Assembly: GCA_017657125.1 (NCBI GenBank) | Contig: JAGFNX010000137.1 | Coordinates: 1-64,000, forward strand | DNA: 64,000 bases | Direction of reading: 5' to 3' | Origin: Scopulariopsis brevicaulis | Taxonomy: Eukaryota; Ascomycota; Sordariomycetes; Microascales; Microascaceae | Shown here: positions 24,057 through 34,479 of the stretch, one piece after another | Position numbering within the stretch: position 1 is the first letter of the stretch | How the letters are laid out: every line of letters begins with the position of its first letter | Position numbers and translations under genes: made by a program | Notes under the pieces: model-generated | Told to the model about the DNA's origin: nothing | Database searches by the model: none | Seen by the model: the letters and a program-made list of their open reading frames with translations, nothing else

Positions 24057-25478
24057 ATGGCCGAGGTCGACTTCACCCAGCTCAGCCAGGAGGAGCTGGA
24101 CGCCGTGCTGGAGGGGCCAGCCATGCCTCCGCCGGACGGCGAGGTCAGCATCTTCGACGACCCTCCTAACCAGAACGGGCTAGCCATAGGGGTCTTCACC
24201 GCATGTACAGCTGTGGTGGTTATTTGCCTGGCCATTCGTCTATACGCAAAGCTCGGGCTCATGAAGAAGGCACAGGTTCAAGAATACTTGCTAGTTGCTG
24301 CATTCGTATGTCTCAACCTGATACTCCCTCGCTTTGTCATGAGACTGACCGTTTAGGGGTGTTTCCTCGGTTGGACTGTCAGCATGGGATGTCTGATCGA
24401 GAGCCCGGGGTATTTCGTCCATACATGGAACGTCACGCTTGGGAAGACAGTTCCGATGGGCTATGTGAGTCCCCTGCCGTTATCGATACTCCTCAGTTTT
24501 TACCTTGTGTCTGGCGGGACGTAACTAATATTATTGGGTTAGTATATCCACGTCGCCGGCGTTTTTTATACCGCTTGTCTTCCTCTCCTAAAAATAGCCA
24601 TCCTGCTAGAGTGGTTAGGTATGTTTGTTGCTAGAGGCACGAGGAACTGGTTCTTCTGGGCCTCGTGGGGCATGATCATCATCCAAGCTCTATTCGGAAT
24701 TGCTATTGTCATTTCCCTTAATCTAGCCTGCATTCCGACGAAAAAGAAGTGGGAGTTCTGGGTTCCAGGAACCTGCATCAACGCCCACGATATAGAGACC
24801 GCCTCGGCCGCTTTCCAACTAGCATCCGACTGCTTCGTCCTCCTGATTCCTCAAAAAATTATCTGGGACCTTCAAATGAGCTGGAAGAAGAGATTCGGAG
24901 TGTCGGTCATCTTCTCTCTCGGTGTCTTGTACGTGTAACCCCGCGAAATCCTGCCCCGAAATCTCCTTTTCTCTGGCTAACACCAGTCACCCAGGGCCTG
25001 TGTTTCCGCTGCATTCCGCCTTGCCGTAACCGTCCAGTACGCTGAGGCCGCTGATACTATCTATCATGTTGGTCCCGTCTGTTTCTGGGCCTTTGCCGAG
25101 ATGACTTGCGGTTTCATCGTCGTCTGTATCCCCTGCGTGCCCAAGATTCTCCTCGAGAGCGGCGTCTGGCGCAAGATGAAGAAGAACGTGGGCATGAGCG
25201 TGACTGGCCCAACCGGCATGAACTCGAAGATGCAGACGGGCGCCACCAGCGGGATGAGGTCCAATAATATGCGCTCCGCCAATGACTCGTATCTCGAGAT
25301 CGACGACACCGAGATGAAGAACCTCAACAAGTCCGAATCGGCGGAACACCTCCGTTCCCCGTACGGAGCAACTAGTCCCGGGGACGGCATTGTTCGCACC
25401 ACACAGGTTATGATCTCGCATGACTCGGACATGAGCAACGACGAGCGCATGCACTACCAGCGCCCTCAGTGGAGGTAG
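24057..25478 (+). CDS. Rhodopsin/PTH11-like seven-TM integral membrane protein
   Basis: Exons 24057-24305, 24357-24464, 24543-24928 and 24995-25478, total 1227 nt, 408 aa; donors GTATGT, GTGAGT and GTACGT with CTGAC/CTAAC-type branches support the joins. The Met at 24057 is the likely start. Hydrophobic segments appear in order: LAIGVFTACTAVVVICLAI, LLVAAFGCFLGWTV, VAGVFYTACLPLLKIAILL, WFFWASWGMIIIQALFGIAI, FQLASDCFVLLIP, FGVSVIFSLGVLACV, and a last one near the tail. The charged C-terminal tail (about 110 aa, rich in Ser, Met and Asp) is presumably cytosolic. There is no N-terminal CFEM domain. The family (rhodopsin domain, SAT4/PTH11-like) includes putative receptors, mostly without known ligand. 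It sits inside the PKS cluster, between the release enzyme and the acyltransferase. Confidence 0.85.
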
Positions 25479-26901
25479 AAACGGCTACTCTACGTGCGTG
25501 GATCACTTCTATGGAGTCAGGCAAGCGTGTCGCTAAAATCTTCCCTTCTGACAAAATAATTAAATCTTCATATCGCACATTCATAGCCTCATATATTAAA
25601 CTCGAAAAATCTCAAGACCGGGATAAGCATCCCGAATGCTTCCATTGTCGCTGAAGATGGTGTCACGTCTGGATCTCTGCCGTTCATTACGCACGTTGTA
25701 ATAACCGCTCAGTACCTGTACGTTGGAGACTTGGACTTGCATACTAGTTTGTACAGTAGATCCCCCCTGTTTCGCTCCATGCACTAGTCTAAGCGAATCT
25801 TACCCTAGACGGAGAATAAACTCTCCATGGAGAACTACCGCACACAATCGAACGAATCGTGCCGTGGAAGGTTCCATCGGCAACCCTCATTCCATCCGAA
25901 CCTGGACTAGTTTGAGGGCAAGATTTGGCGCGGGATTTGGAAGACGTCACTGACAGGGATCGGTGCCAGGGGTGAAGATCCCGGAGCCGCCCTGTGGGAA
26001 TAAAGTGGGTGTCTTGGTGTCAAACGCGTTATTAAGTGAACGTACAAGTACCCCGTGTATTTTACGAGGTACTGAAGGATCCCAAACCCTGGCGACAAGG
26101 GGCCACCTGGGTTTATTCCACCCGTCTTCGTCTTTTTCCGGTGTGGTCCTTACGTGCTCCCCCGCTTCAACCCTTAACAGAAGGCCCCCCAAGCCATTAT
26201 GACTTACTTGTCGGCTGGGCAAGATTGTACACGTACTTGCTTGCGGGCTCTCAACAAAATCTGTCCAACTCTCTGATCACCGCCCCTCGCACCGGCCTCC
26301 GGGGGTGGGTCCATGGGCCAGTATTGCCGATCTTTCGGGCTCTACCCTTCTTGGAGCGGGAGCGTGCCGAGTAGAGAGATGCGGGGCGAGACCGGTCAAG
26401 GATTGCGCAAGACTGGAAACCACTCCAACGTGCGAACGTGTTATGAGATCGACACTAAATGATTCCATCCTCGGGGTAGCCTTCGATTGACAAATGTCTG
26501 AGGTCGGAGACGGGTGTCGTGCCGAGGTCAGTACTATGAGTAGGTAGCAACCCCCTGAATGCATGCGTCTAAGCCTGATCCCTGCATTCCTCACGACAAA
26601 ACCTCCTTCCGTTGCAGGGGGTTACATCCCACAACCTCAGTGAGAGGGGGCGGGAGGGTCTCCACTCTGGAGACGAAAGCGCCATACCTGGCATAAAGTC
26701 CGGAGACGAGTACGACGCAGGCCAGCGATGCTCATGGTTGGCCCAACCTCGTTTCCTCACTCTCTTCTTTGATCCGCATTTTCCCGCAACTCAGGATTGA
26801 CTATCCGCAATACATCTGCCGTTGAACAGCCAGAATACGCCACTCTACAACGGGTTGTCACATATCCATCGCAAATCATCTCCGCACCCCCGTTCGCCGC
26901 C
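25479..26901. other. Intergenic region, no gene seen
   Basis: 1.4 kb upstream of the acyltransferase. Frames at 25947-26222, 26277-26594 and 26305-26490 overlap on opposite strands and show no family. A CGG...CCG pair about 26498-26524 could be regulatory but has a long spacer. Confidence 0.5.
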
Positions 26902-28393
26902 ATGCCTAAGATCGAGGAAATTCAGCTCCGCCCCTCGGGCTGGGAGAACGCGCCAGAGGAGGAGCGATTCAAGCTCTCCACCCTCGACTACCTGTCGGCG
27001 ATGACATGGAACAACTATGCCCTGTTCTTTAAGCTAGATGATGCGGAGAAGAGGTTAGTGTGAGGACATTCTACCATGGTTAGATGCGCACTAACGCTCC
27101 TGCAGCAAGGTTGCGTCGGTACTCAAGGAAGGTCTTGAACGGACCCTTGGTCAGGCGAAACAGCTTGTTGGCACCATTGAGAAAGACGAGGATGGCACCT
27201 ACTCCATCGTCAAGAGGAAGGACAGCACGGTTAAGCTGGTCGTCCAGTACCTCGACTCTCCTGAGGATGCATCTGCCTTTGCGTCCTTCGATGAGATCGA
27301 GAAAGCTCACTTCGTCGCAACCGCACTCGGTGATATCAGGGTCATCAGCAACGCGCCTATGACCTACGGTGAGAAGCCGGAAGCTCACCCGAACGCCAGC
27401 CCTGTCGTTGCGTCGTATAAGGCCAACTTCATCCCGGGCGGCCTCATCTTCAACATGCACTCTCACCACTACAGCAACGATGTGATGGGCTGGGGCTCCT
27501 TCACGAAGCAGCTAGCCGAGAACTGCTACGCTATTATCAACAAGACCGAGTTTCCTACCTTTGACCCTAGGTGTCTCGATCGCAGCCGCTTCATCACCCC
27601 GCCAGTCGCCGAAGAGGCCCGGGTCAAAGCGCCGCCGCAGGCCGACCGCCACACAGATCTGAAGCCCTCGCAGTCACTCCTCTTCCACCTGCCTAAGAGC
27701 AAGGCGGCCCTGCTAAAGAAGGCCGCCTCGCCGGATGATGGCACCTGGATTTCCACTTACGACGCCGTGTGTGCCCTGACCTGGCGCACCTTCTCGAAGC
27801 TCCGGGAGCCCGTCTATAAGCCCGATTTGGCCTCTAACCCTATCTGGGCGGAGGGCGTGAACATGACCAAACGTCTCACGGACCCCACGATGCCCGAACG
27901 CATGCAGGGCAACGCCTTCTTCGCCACCATGTCCGCCACGGCCGGCGTGCCGCAGCTATCCCTGTCCGAAATTATCTCGGAGGCACCCCTATCGAAGGTG
28001 GCCAGCTACATCCGCAAGCTGACCAACGGCTGCACGGGCGAGATGCTAGACGCCGCGCTGAAGATGCTCGCGCCTGTCGGAAATAAGGAGGAGCTCTCTA
28101 TCCGCATCAACTCGTTCCCGCCCCTATCCATGGTCTTCACTGACTGGCGGGATGCGAATGTGTGTGATTCTGATTTCGGGTTCGGCAAGCCCGCCGCCTT
28201 CCGCCACCTATTCGACACGGTCACGGAGGGCCTCTGCATTGTCTACCCGGCGCACAATGGACCGGCGGGGGACGACGAGGGCATCGAGCTGCAGCTCGCC
28301 TTTGAGAAGGAACTCACGCAGCAGCTAGTCGAAGACCCGGAGTGGAGCAAGTACTTCGAGTTTAGGGGCGTTGATGCCGAGGAGGCTTCTTGA
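26902..28393 (+). CDS. BAHD-type O-acyltransferase, trichothecene 3-O-acetyltransferase-like
   Basis: Acyl-CoA-dependent transferase predicted to acylate a hydroxyl, likely on the polyketide. Exon 1 is 26902-27053, intron 52 nt (branch CACTAAC), exon 2 27106-28393; 479 aa. The catalytic HxxxD motif is HYSND (His about 172, Asp about 176) and the structural DFGWG motif is DFGFG (about 407-411); both are in their normal places. The N-terminus (PSGWEN, LSTLDYLS) resembles the Tri101 group of fungal BAHD enzymes. Tri101 protects its producer by 3-O-acetylation of trichothecenes; whether this enzyme does something similar is unknown, and there are no terpene cyclase genes here. It is next to the exporter, which fits a tailoring or self-protection step. 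Confidence 0.9.
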
Positions 28394-29902
28394 GTCTGTT
28401 AAGGCTTAGGTCTATGACTGGAATGCTGTTTACGGGTTCGAAATGAGCGGGTCTAAGGACGTACATAGCGTTTGCGTTTATACTGCCGCAATATAGATAA
28501 CATGGAGAGTAAAATCCGTTCCCTTCATTCAAGGGGCTTGTATTTCTCATAGGATAAGGGGTCTTTCCTAAGTTATATGAGCATATGAGCTATTGAGTGT
28601 AGTAATGTGATGCAGGTGGCTAGGGGTGGTTACTTTGTCGTTCAATACTACATACCCGCACTTCGCTATATGAAAAAACGTTTTTGAGCCACAAGGTTTT
28701 CTGTGAGTGTAGCAAGTCATTGATGTCACTTATACCGGGTTCAATTAAGTTATCCCAGCGCCACTTCTGGTAAAGGTTTGCGGAAGCCCGAGGGAGCGCG
28801 TGCGTGTTGACTTTGCTGTGTGATATGGCGTCTTCTGTTACTGCTATAGTAACAGTTGTTGGCGGCTCCTGCGGCAAGGACATCTACCTCAGAATCGGCT
28901 GATCCCTTAGTCTTTCTCAGGAACCATTGGGCGGAACCGAAGTGGTTAAGGGTAATTGCTTACATATAAATTTTCGTCCCTCGAGTCTGCTAGCACAATG
29001 GACTATTATATTCCTTTCCTCTTAATCTCGAAGCTCCTCTATAAACGGAGTGTAGCTTAGATAGGCATGATATGTGACAACACTAAGCTTATGCCACTGC
29101 CGTGAAAATGTCTTTGTTCTATATACTGACCGCTATCGTTTCTAGGGTGTCATGCATTGACTTTGACCCCGAGCTATGTCTCCATACCATCCTCAAGTTT
29201 ATCGCTCCAGTTTTCTTGTTATGTAGATGACATTGTCCTGTATGTAGTGGGTACGCCCTTCCGAGATCATTTCGTCAGATGATGTTGAGCATCGGTTGTT
29301 ATTAACTTTGTTAGGTCCGTCAATGTGCGTCTTGAGGGGTCAATATGGCCATGAACCCAGCTCTTCAGTTGGTAATGGAGCTAAGTCACCGTAGATTTCT
29401 GTAGATCACGCGCATTCTGGTAGCATGGATTGCTGATAATAGCGAATGGCACTGTTGGTTGTCAGACACAACCTGTATCCACTTAGTTTCGGTTGTTCGA
29501 TAGGCTGGAGTTGATATATAAAACTAGAAATCTTGAAGGGATGAATCTGATGAGTGCGAATTTCGTTGTGCTCCGAACCAAATCCCACACCGTCTCTTGC
29601 TGGTATCGGCAGGTGGGTGGATCGGTATGAATATCACCGAAAGGGGGAACGATCGTGTTGTGGGGAAATGCTCGGCCTTCGGCGCCGAGTCCGAGCGCGA
29701 TCATATCCAACCCCCCATTGGGCTCCCCACGATATATTCTTTTCTCCATGGGTAGAATCTGGGGTATTGCGGGGGAAGGAGCAGCTGTGGAGCCAGTCAA
29801 ATAGTTCCGACGTCCTCTTTTCAAAATTATCTTGACCAGCGTTCGTCAATCTTTTTTTCTGCCTTTTCTTGGGATTCGCGACCGAGACCCGACTTTTTCA
29901 CC
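28394..29902. other. AT-richer intergenic region upstream of the exporter
   Basis: 1.5 kb between acyltransferase and MFS exporter. Much of it is AT-richer than the flanking genes. The frames at 28620-28883 and 29483-29824 (minus) have no domain. The proximal part is the exporter promoter. Confidence 0.55.
29622..29640. promoter_or_regulatory. Candidate Zn2Cys6 site, CGG-N11-CCG
   Basis: Inverted repeat TCGGT-N9-ACCGA, that is CGG and CCG separated by 11 bp (Gal4-like spacing), about 263 bp upstream of the exporter ATG. Zn2Cys6 dimers bind such inverted triplets. No binding evidence exists and a chance match is possible. Confidence 0.3.
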
Positions 29903-31530
29903 ATGGCGGCACAACACAATCAGGTCGTTGGGAATACTCACGAAGCCGGGCCCGCCCCGCAAACTCTCGATATTGAGAAGGATGATGCCTCTCACAGGGA
30001 GGTCAAGATGGAGATGCTCGATGACAAAGGACAGACGGTTGACTACTCTGGCGCAACCAAGAAGACCGATCCAGCTGAGATCAAGCTGGTGAGAAAGCTG
30101 GACCTTTGGATCATGGTTAGTTACTTTGATACACCGCACCCACCTCTAATGAACAACCGCTTACACTTATGGCATATCGACAGCCGACGTTGTGGCTCAT
30201 GTACTGGCTCAACTACCTCGACCGAAACGCTATCACACTCGCGCGCCTCAACGACTTTGAAGAGGACCTCGGCCTCGAGGGCTCTCAGTACCAGACGGCC
30301 GTGTCCATCTTGTTCGTCGGCTACACGATCGGTCAAATCCCGAGCAACATGATCATTACCCGCGTACGGCCGTCCCTGTTCATGGCGGGGTTCATGATGG
30401 CCTGGGCAATCGTCAGCGCCCTTACCGCCGTGGTCCACAACTACACCGGCATAGTCCTTGTCCGCTTCTTCCTCGGCATCGTGGAGGCCCCGTACTACCC
30501 GGGCGCACTATACATGCTCTCGACGTTCTACACACGCAAGGAGTTGGCTACTAGGATCAGCATCCTCTACTCAGGCAACATCCTGGCGTCTGCCTTTGCG
30601 GGGCTCATTGCCGTCGGGGTCTTCGAGATGGATAACATGGCCGGCATCGCAGGGTGGCGATGGCTCTTCATCATCCAGGGCGCCGTAACACTCCTCGTTG
30701 CCTTTGTGGCGTGCTTTACCCTCCCGGATGAGCCGCTGACGACGCGCTGGCTCACGCCGGAGCAGCGGCAACTGGCGCACGACCGCGTGGCCCGCGACAC
30801 AGTGGGTCTCGGCACGGGCAAGCCGAGCGTTTGGAGCGGTTTCGGCGAAGCGATGCGCGACCCCAAGGTGTGGGTGTTCATCTTTTTGCAGCATATGCAC
30901 CTGGCCACCAACGGCTTCAAGAACTTCTTCCCCACCATTGTCGAGACGCTCGGCTTCAACCGGACCATCACGCTGGTCCTCACCTGCCCGCCGTACCTTA
31001 TTGCGGGGGGGATCTCGATCTTGTGGGCGCGATCGTCGGGCCACTTCAACGAGAGCACGTGGCATATCACCGTGGCGAAAATCGTGGCCATATTCGGCTT
31101 CATTCTCGGGTGCGCGACGCTCAATGTCGGGGCGCGGTACTTTGCCATGTGTGTCTTCACCATCGGGACGTACGCCGTCAACTCCATCATCCTGGCCTGG
31201 TGCGGCAACACGTGCGGACAGACAAAGGAGAAGAAGGCCTCTGCCCTGTCGATTGTCAACGTCAGCGCCACCATCAGCTTCATCTGGACCCCTGTAAGAA
31301 CCGCCGACCCCTTCCCTACCTGTCCTTCTCGTAACATGCGCTAACTTTTGTTTCACTAGTACCTGTGGCCCAGTGGAAACGCCCCTCGATACGAGATCCC
31401 TCTTGGGAGCAGCGCGGGCTTTGCAGTTGCCTGCGTCATTGGCGTGTGGGGGTTGCGGTGGATGCTGATCAAGGCGAACCGCAAGATTCGCACGACAGAT
31501 TCGGAGGCTGTTCTTTTCTATGCGTACTGA
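29903..31530 (+). CDS. MFS transporter, ACS/allantoate-permease-like family
   Basis: Twelve-TM major facilitator, probably moving the product or an organic anion across the plasma membrane. Exons 29903-30115, 30184-31293 and 31360-31530, total 1494 nt, 497 aa; the last intron has branch GCTAAC. The N-terminal tail ends in DYSGATKKTDPAEIKLVRKL, followed by WLNYLDRNAITLARLND (the family motif around TM1), the loop with TRVRPS, and GIVEAPYYPGALYMLS in TM4. These match the anion:cation symporter (Dal5/Tna1-like) family. That family is mostly importers of small carboxylates, so export of the polyketide is inference from position between the acyltransferase and the regulator. A paralogue with the same N-terminal motif lies at 56740-58478. 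Confidence 0.9.
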
Positions 31531-32066
31531 ATTCTGCTGTTTACAATGTTTTCACGAGAATATGTAGCTAGCTGCGTATTTGTCCTTGGTGGTCGGCGGT
31601 TAGTCAATGAACCTGAATCCTAATTACCCCTGAAATTCGCAAAATGTTCAAGACTTTTCATGTCCATGATCCTCTTCCCCAAAAGGCCACCCAGCAAACT
31701 CTTGGCATCCAGAATCACGTAGTGGCAACCAATAAAGGACCCAACATTGTAATTGGAGATGGACGGTCCCACCAGCCGAGATCCACAGCTGCGGGGGTAT
31801 GGAATGGTGTTGGGGGACAAAAGAGTGGAGACTGGGGAAGTGCCGAAGACCACGAGGCGTATCTTGCGGGTGGAAAAGAGGGGTGACTCGGCCTCTGGCT
31901 CCGACGTCCTCGTGGCCGGGCGCCGTCGCCGAAACTTTCCATCATCACTACACTGCACTATCGTATGCCCGGTAACACCGTCCGCGCGCCAAGCACAGAA
32001 CCCACCCTGCGACTCTCGGGGGCTAGGCACAACAGATCCACCCAACTGGGCCTGTAATACCACTTT
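31531..32066. promoter_or_regulatory. Promoter region of the Zn2Cys6 regulator with two CGG-N9-CCG sites
   Basis: 536 bp between the exporter stop and the regulator ATG. Two inverted triplets with identical 9-bp spacing occur at 31764-31778 and 31889-31903. Inverted CGG pairs are typical Zn2Cys6 targets, so autoregulation is plausible. No coding frame with a domain is seen. Confidence 0.35.
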
Positions 32067-34364
32067 ATGCCGTCCCACGCCTGCGAGAGGTGCCACCAGC
32101 GGAAAGTCAAATGCGATAAGACGGTCCCGCAGTGCGGCCCCTGCAAACGGTCTGACATTGAGTGCCGCTATGCCGTCACCGAGACGCAGATTCGCCGCCG
32201 GCACGTCCAGAAGCTCGAAAAGCGGATCCGCGATCTGCAAGCTTCTAACGATGCGCTGACGGCGAGGCTACAGGAGAGCCAGGCCGCCGTTGCTGCCGCG
32301 ACTTCCCCTGCTCAGTCAAATACTGGTGATGCTCGGCAACCAGGGAGACCAACAGAGGGCTCGGTTGTCACGGTGTCGCCAGGGTCTCAATCGGCAGTGC
32401 CACCAGACCGTGGTGGCAACGGCGGGAATCGCCGTGCTGCTACTCGCGATGTGGCCGAGGATGTCATCCAAATGAGCCTTATCGCCGGCGGGGAGCACAA
32501 CTTCGTCGGCTCGACGAGCGGCCTTCTCCTCGCCAACCTCCTCCGGCCCCGGCACCAAGAGCCCACGTCGTCCTCGTCATTACCGCCCGGGCCCTTCCTT
32601 TCTCCGGACTCGGCATGGCACCGAGACAACGCCGCGGGACGACACGGGCCCAATGGCGGTGCGGGCATTTCCGCCCTCCCACCCCGGAGTCTCGCCGAGG
32701 AGCTCATCCGCGCATACTGCAGCCATGACCACCTCGCCTACCCCTTCCTATCTCCTAGATCACTCCACAAGTCTCTCGAGGCCGTATACGCCGCGGCCGG
32801 CTCGGCGGAGGCGCCCGATGCTGTGGACGCCTTCTTCGTGGACATGACACTGGCCATCGCCACGGCGCAGGTGCACAAGTTCAACTGGAGCGGCGTGTAC
32901 AATGCCGAGACCCATTGTGACCGTGCAATGACCCGCCTCGGCGATGTACTGGCGCATGATGGCATCGAGCGAGTCCAGGCGCTCTTGCTCATCTGCCAGT
33001 ACAAGATGGGCACCACCTCTAGCGACACGTCGACCAGCGTGTGGCATTTGATAGGCGTGGCTGCCCGGACTTGTCTGGAGATGGGCCTCCATCGTGCGTC
33101 GACTTACGCGCTGCCGGGTGGTGAAGGCGATACTGGCGACGCCGGCGATGAGGCTAGTATGACGGCGGCCAAAGAAGACATGGAGACGAAGAAACGGTGT
33201 TTTTGGAGCCTCGTCGCCCTTGACCGTATTACAAGCCTCGCCCTCGGTCGTCCGCTTGCCATCCAGCTTGAAGACATTGATGTCGAGTTTCCGGAGTGCG
33301 ACCCACCGAGCCATATAGAGTGTGTCCCACAGAATAGCACGCCTTCGTCTGCCACATACGGGACGCCCCAGTGGTCCGCCGCGACGTCCATCTTTGTTCA
33401 CATCGTCAAGTACCGCCTCATCTGCGGCAAGATCCTTAACACCCTCCACCGCAGCTCCAGGCACGCGCCGCTCCCCGGAAGCGGCGGCGGCTCTGCAAGC
33501 TACCACGAGATGAGGGAGAGACTGGAACAGGAGCTCCGAGAATGGCACGCACAGACCGACTCCCTCCAGCTCGTCCGGCATGGGGCGTCTGCCGCCTCTC
33601 CCGAGAACAGTTCCAGTTTCCGCTGCGATGAGTGGTATCAGCTCCTCTTCCACAACGGGATGCTAATGCTCTTCCGGCCGTCCCCCGTGCTTTGTGACGC
33701 GCCGAGGAACAGCGCCGTGCTTCAGAGGATCTACGACTCAGCCAGGGAGACGATACGGCTCTACGCCGACCTCCACCGGTCCAAAAAGATGAACTACTCC
33801 TGGGTGACGATGCAGTACGTCTTCATGGCGGGCCTGTCGTATATCTATGCCCTGCGGAACCACGTCCAGTCCGCCCAGACGCCGCCGGAGCGCTGGGAGG
33901 AGCCGTCCCGGTCGAGGCTGCAGGCGACGCCGACGATAACGCAAGTTGTTAATTCTACGAGGGCCTGCTCGCGGGTCCTTGTGGCGGTGTCCGAGAGGTG
34001 GGATCCGGCGAGAAACTGCTCGGATCTCTTTGACCGCCTTAGCGACGCCGTCATTTCGGACATTGTCGACGCGCAGTCGGCAGCTCCAGTTGCGACCGTG
34101 GGGACCAATGCAACGCCGCTGACTCCAGTGGCGGCGAGCGTCGGCCAACCGCCAGGACAGGCTGCATCGGATGTGCAATTCGGGTTTAATGAGGGGAATC
34201 TAGGACACCCGTCGTTCCTGGGAATGACTGTTGACACGACCTTTAGAGACTGTTTTGGGGATCTACAAAACCTGGGACTAGATGCGTTCCACAATGATGC
34301 TCTCGCGCAGCTGTCCCAGGGTTGGTACCAGGGGCTTGAAGAGGATTTGAACGGGTTCCTCTGA
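32067..34364 (+). CDS. Zn2Cys6 transcription factor, probable cluster regulator
   Basis: Single-exon 765-aa nuclear regulator. The DNA-binding domain is at the N-terminus: C6, C9, C16, C23, C26 and C33 give CX2CX6CX6CX2CX6C (CERCHQRKVKC...CGPCKRSDIEC). A short linker and a coiled coil (about 41-72, HVQKLEKRIRDLQ) follow, suggesting a dimer. The middle part (about 200-460, including AYPFLSP, RVQALLLICQY and KKRCFWSLVALDRITSLALGRP) is the fungal-specific transcription factor domain. It is transcribed in the same direction as the exporter and converges with the AtuA gene (stops about 115 bp apart). It is the only regulator between 9 and 37 kb, hence the cluster-regulator call; targets are unproven. 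Confidence 0.93.
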   Translation: MPSHACERCHQRKVKCDKTVPQCGPCKRSDIECRYAVTETQIRRRHVQKLEKRIRDLQASNDALTARLQESQAAVAAATSPAQSNTGDARQPGRPTEGSVVTVSPGSQSAVPPDRGGNGGNRRAATRDVAEDVIQMSLIAGGEHNFVGSTSGLLLANLLRPRHQEPTSSSSLPPGPFLSPDSAWHRDNAAGRHGPNGGAGISALPPRSLAEELIRAYCSHDHLAYPFLSPRSLHKSLEAVYAAAGSAEAPDAVDAFFVDMTLAIATAQVHKFNWSGVYNAETHCDRAMTRLGDVLAHDGIERVQALLLICQYKMGTTSSDTSTSVWHLIGVAARTCLEMGLHRASTYALPGGEGDTGDAGDEASMTAAKEDMETKKRCFWSLVALDRITSLALGRPLAIQLEDIDVEFPECDPPSHIECVPQNSTPSSATYGTPQWSAATSIFVHIVKYRLICGKILNTLHRSSRHAPLPGSGGGSASYHEMRERLEQELREWHAQTDSLQLVRHGASAASPENSSSFRCDEWYQLLFHNGMLMLFRPSPVLCDAPRNSAVLQRIYDSARETIRLYADLHRSKKMNYSWVTMQYVFMAGLSYIYALRNHVQSAQTPPERWEEPSRSRLQATPTITQVVNSTRACSRVLVAVSERWDPARNCSDLFDRLSDAVISDIVDAQSAAPVATVGTNATPLTPVAASVGQPPGQAASDVQFGFNEGNLGHPSFLGMTVDTTFRDCFGDLQNLGLDAFHNDALAQLSQGWYQGLEEDLNGFL

Positions 34365-34479
34365 GATATTATCCTCCTGCTGTACTATAAAACATGTGTA
34401 TACAGTTTGCTACGATAGCTCTAGCATCTATTGCAGTACAATACTTTCGATGATACACCCGTCTTCTCGCACCTTGCGT

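Noticed and set aside
30567..31356. Two minus-strand frames of about 260 aa
   Set aside because: Antisense to the MFS exporter in two different frames, no family likeness.
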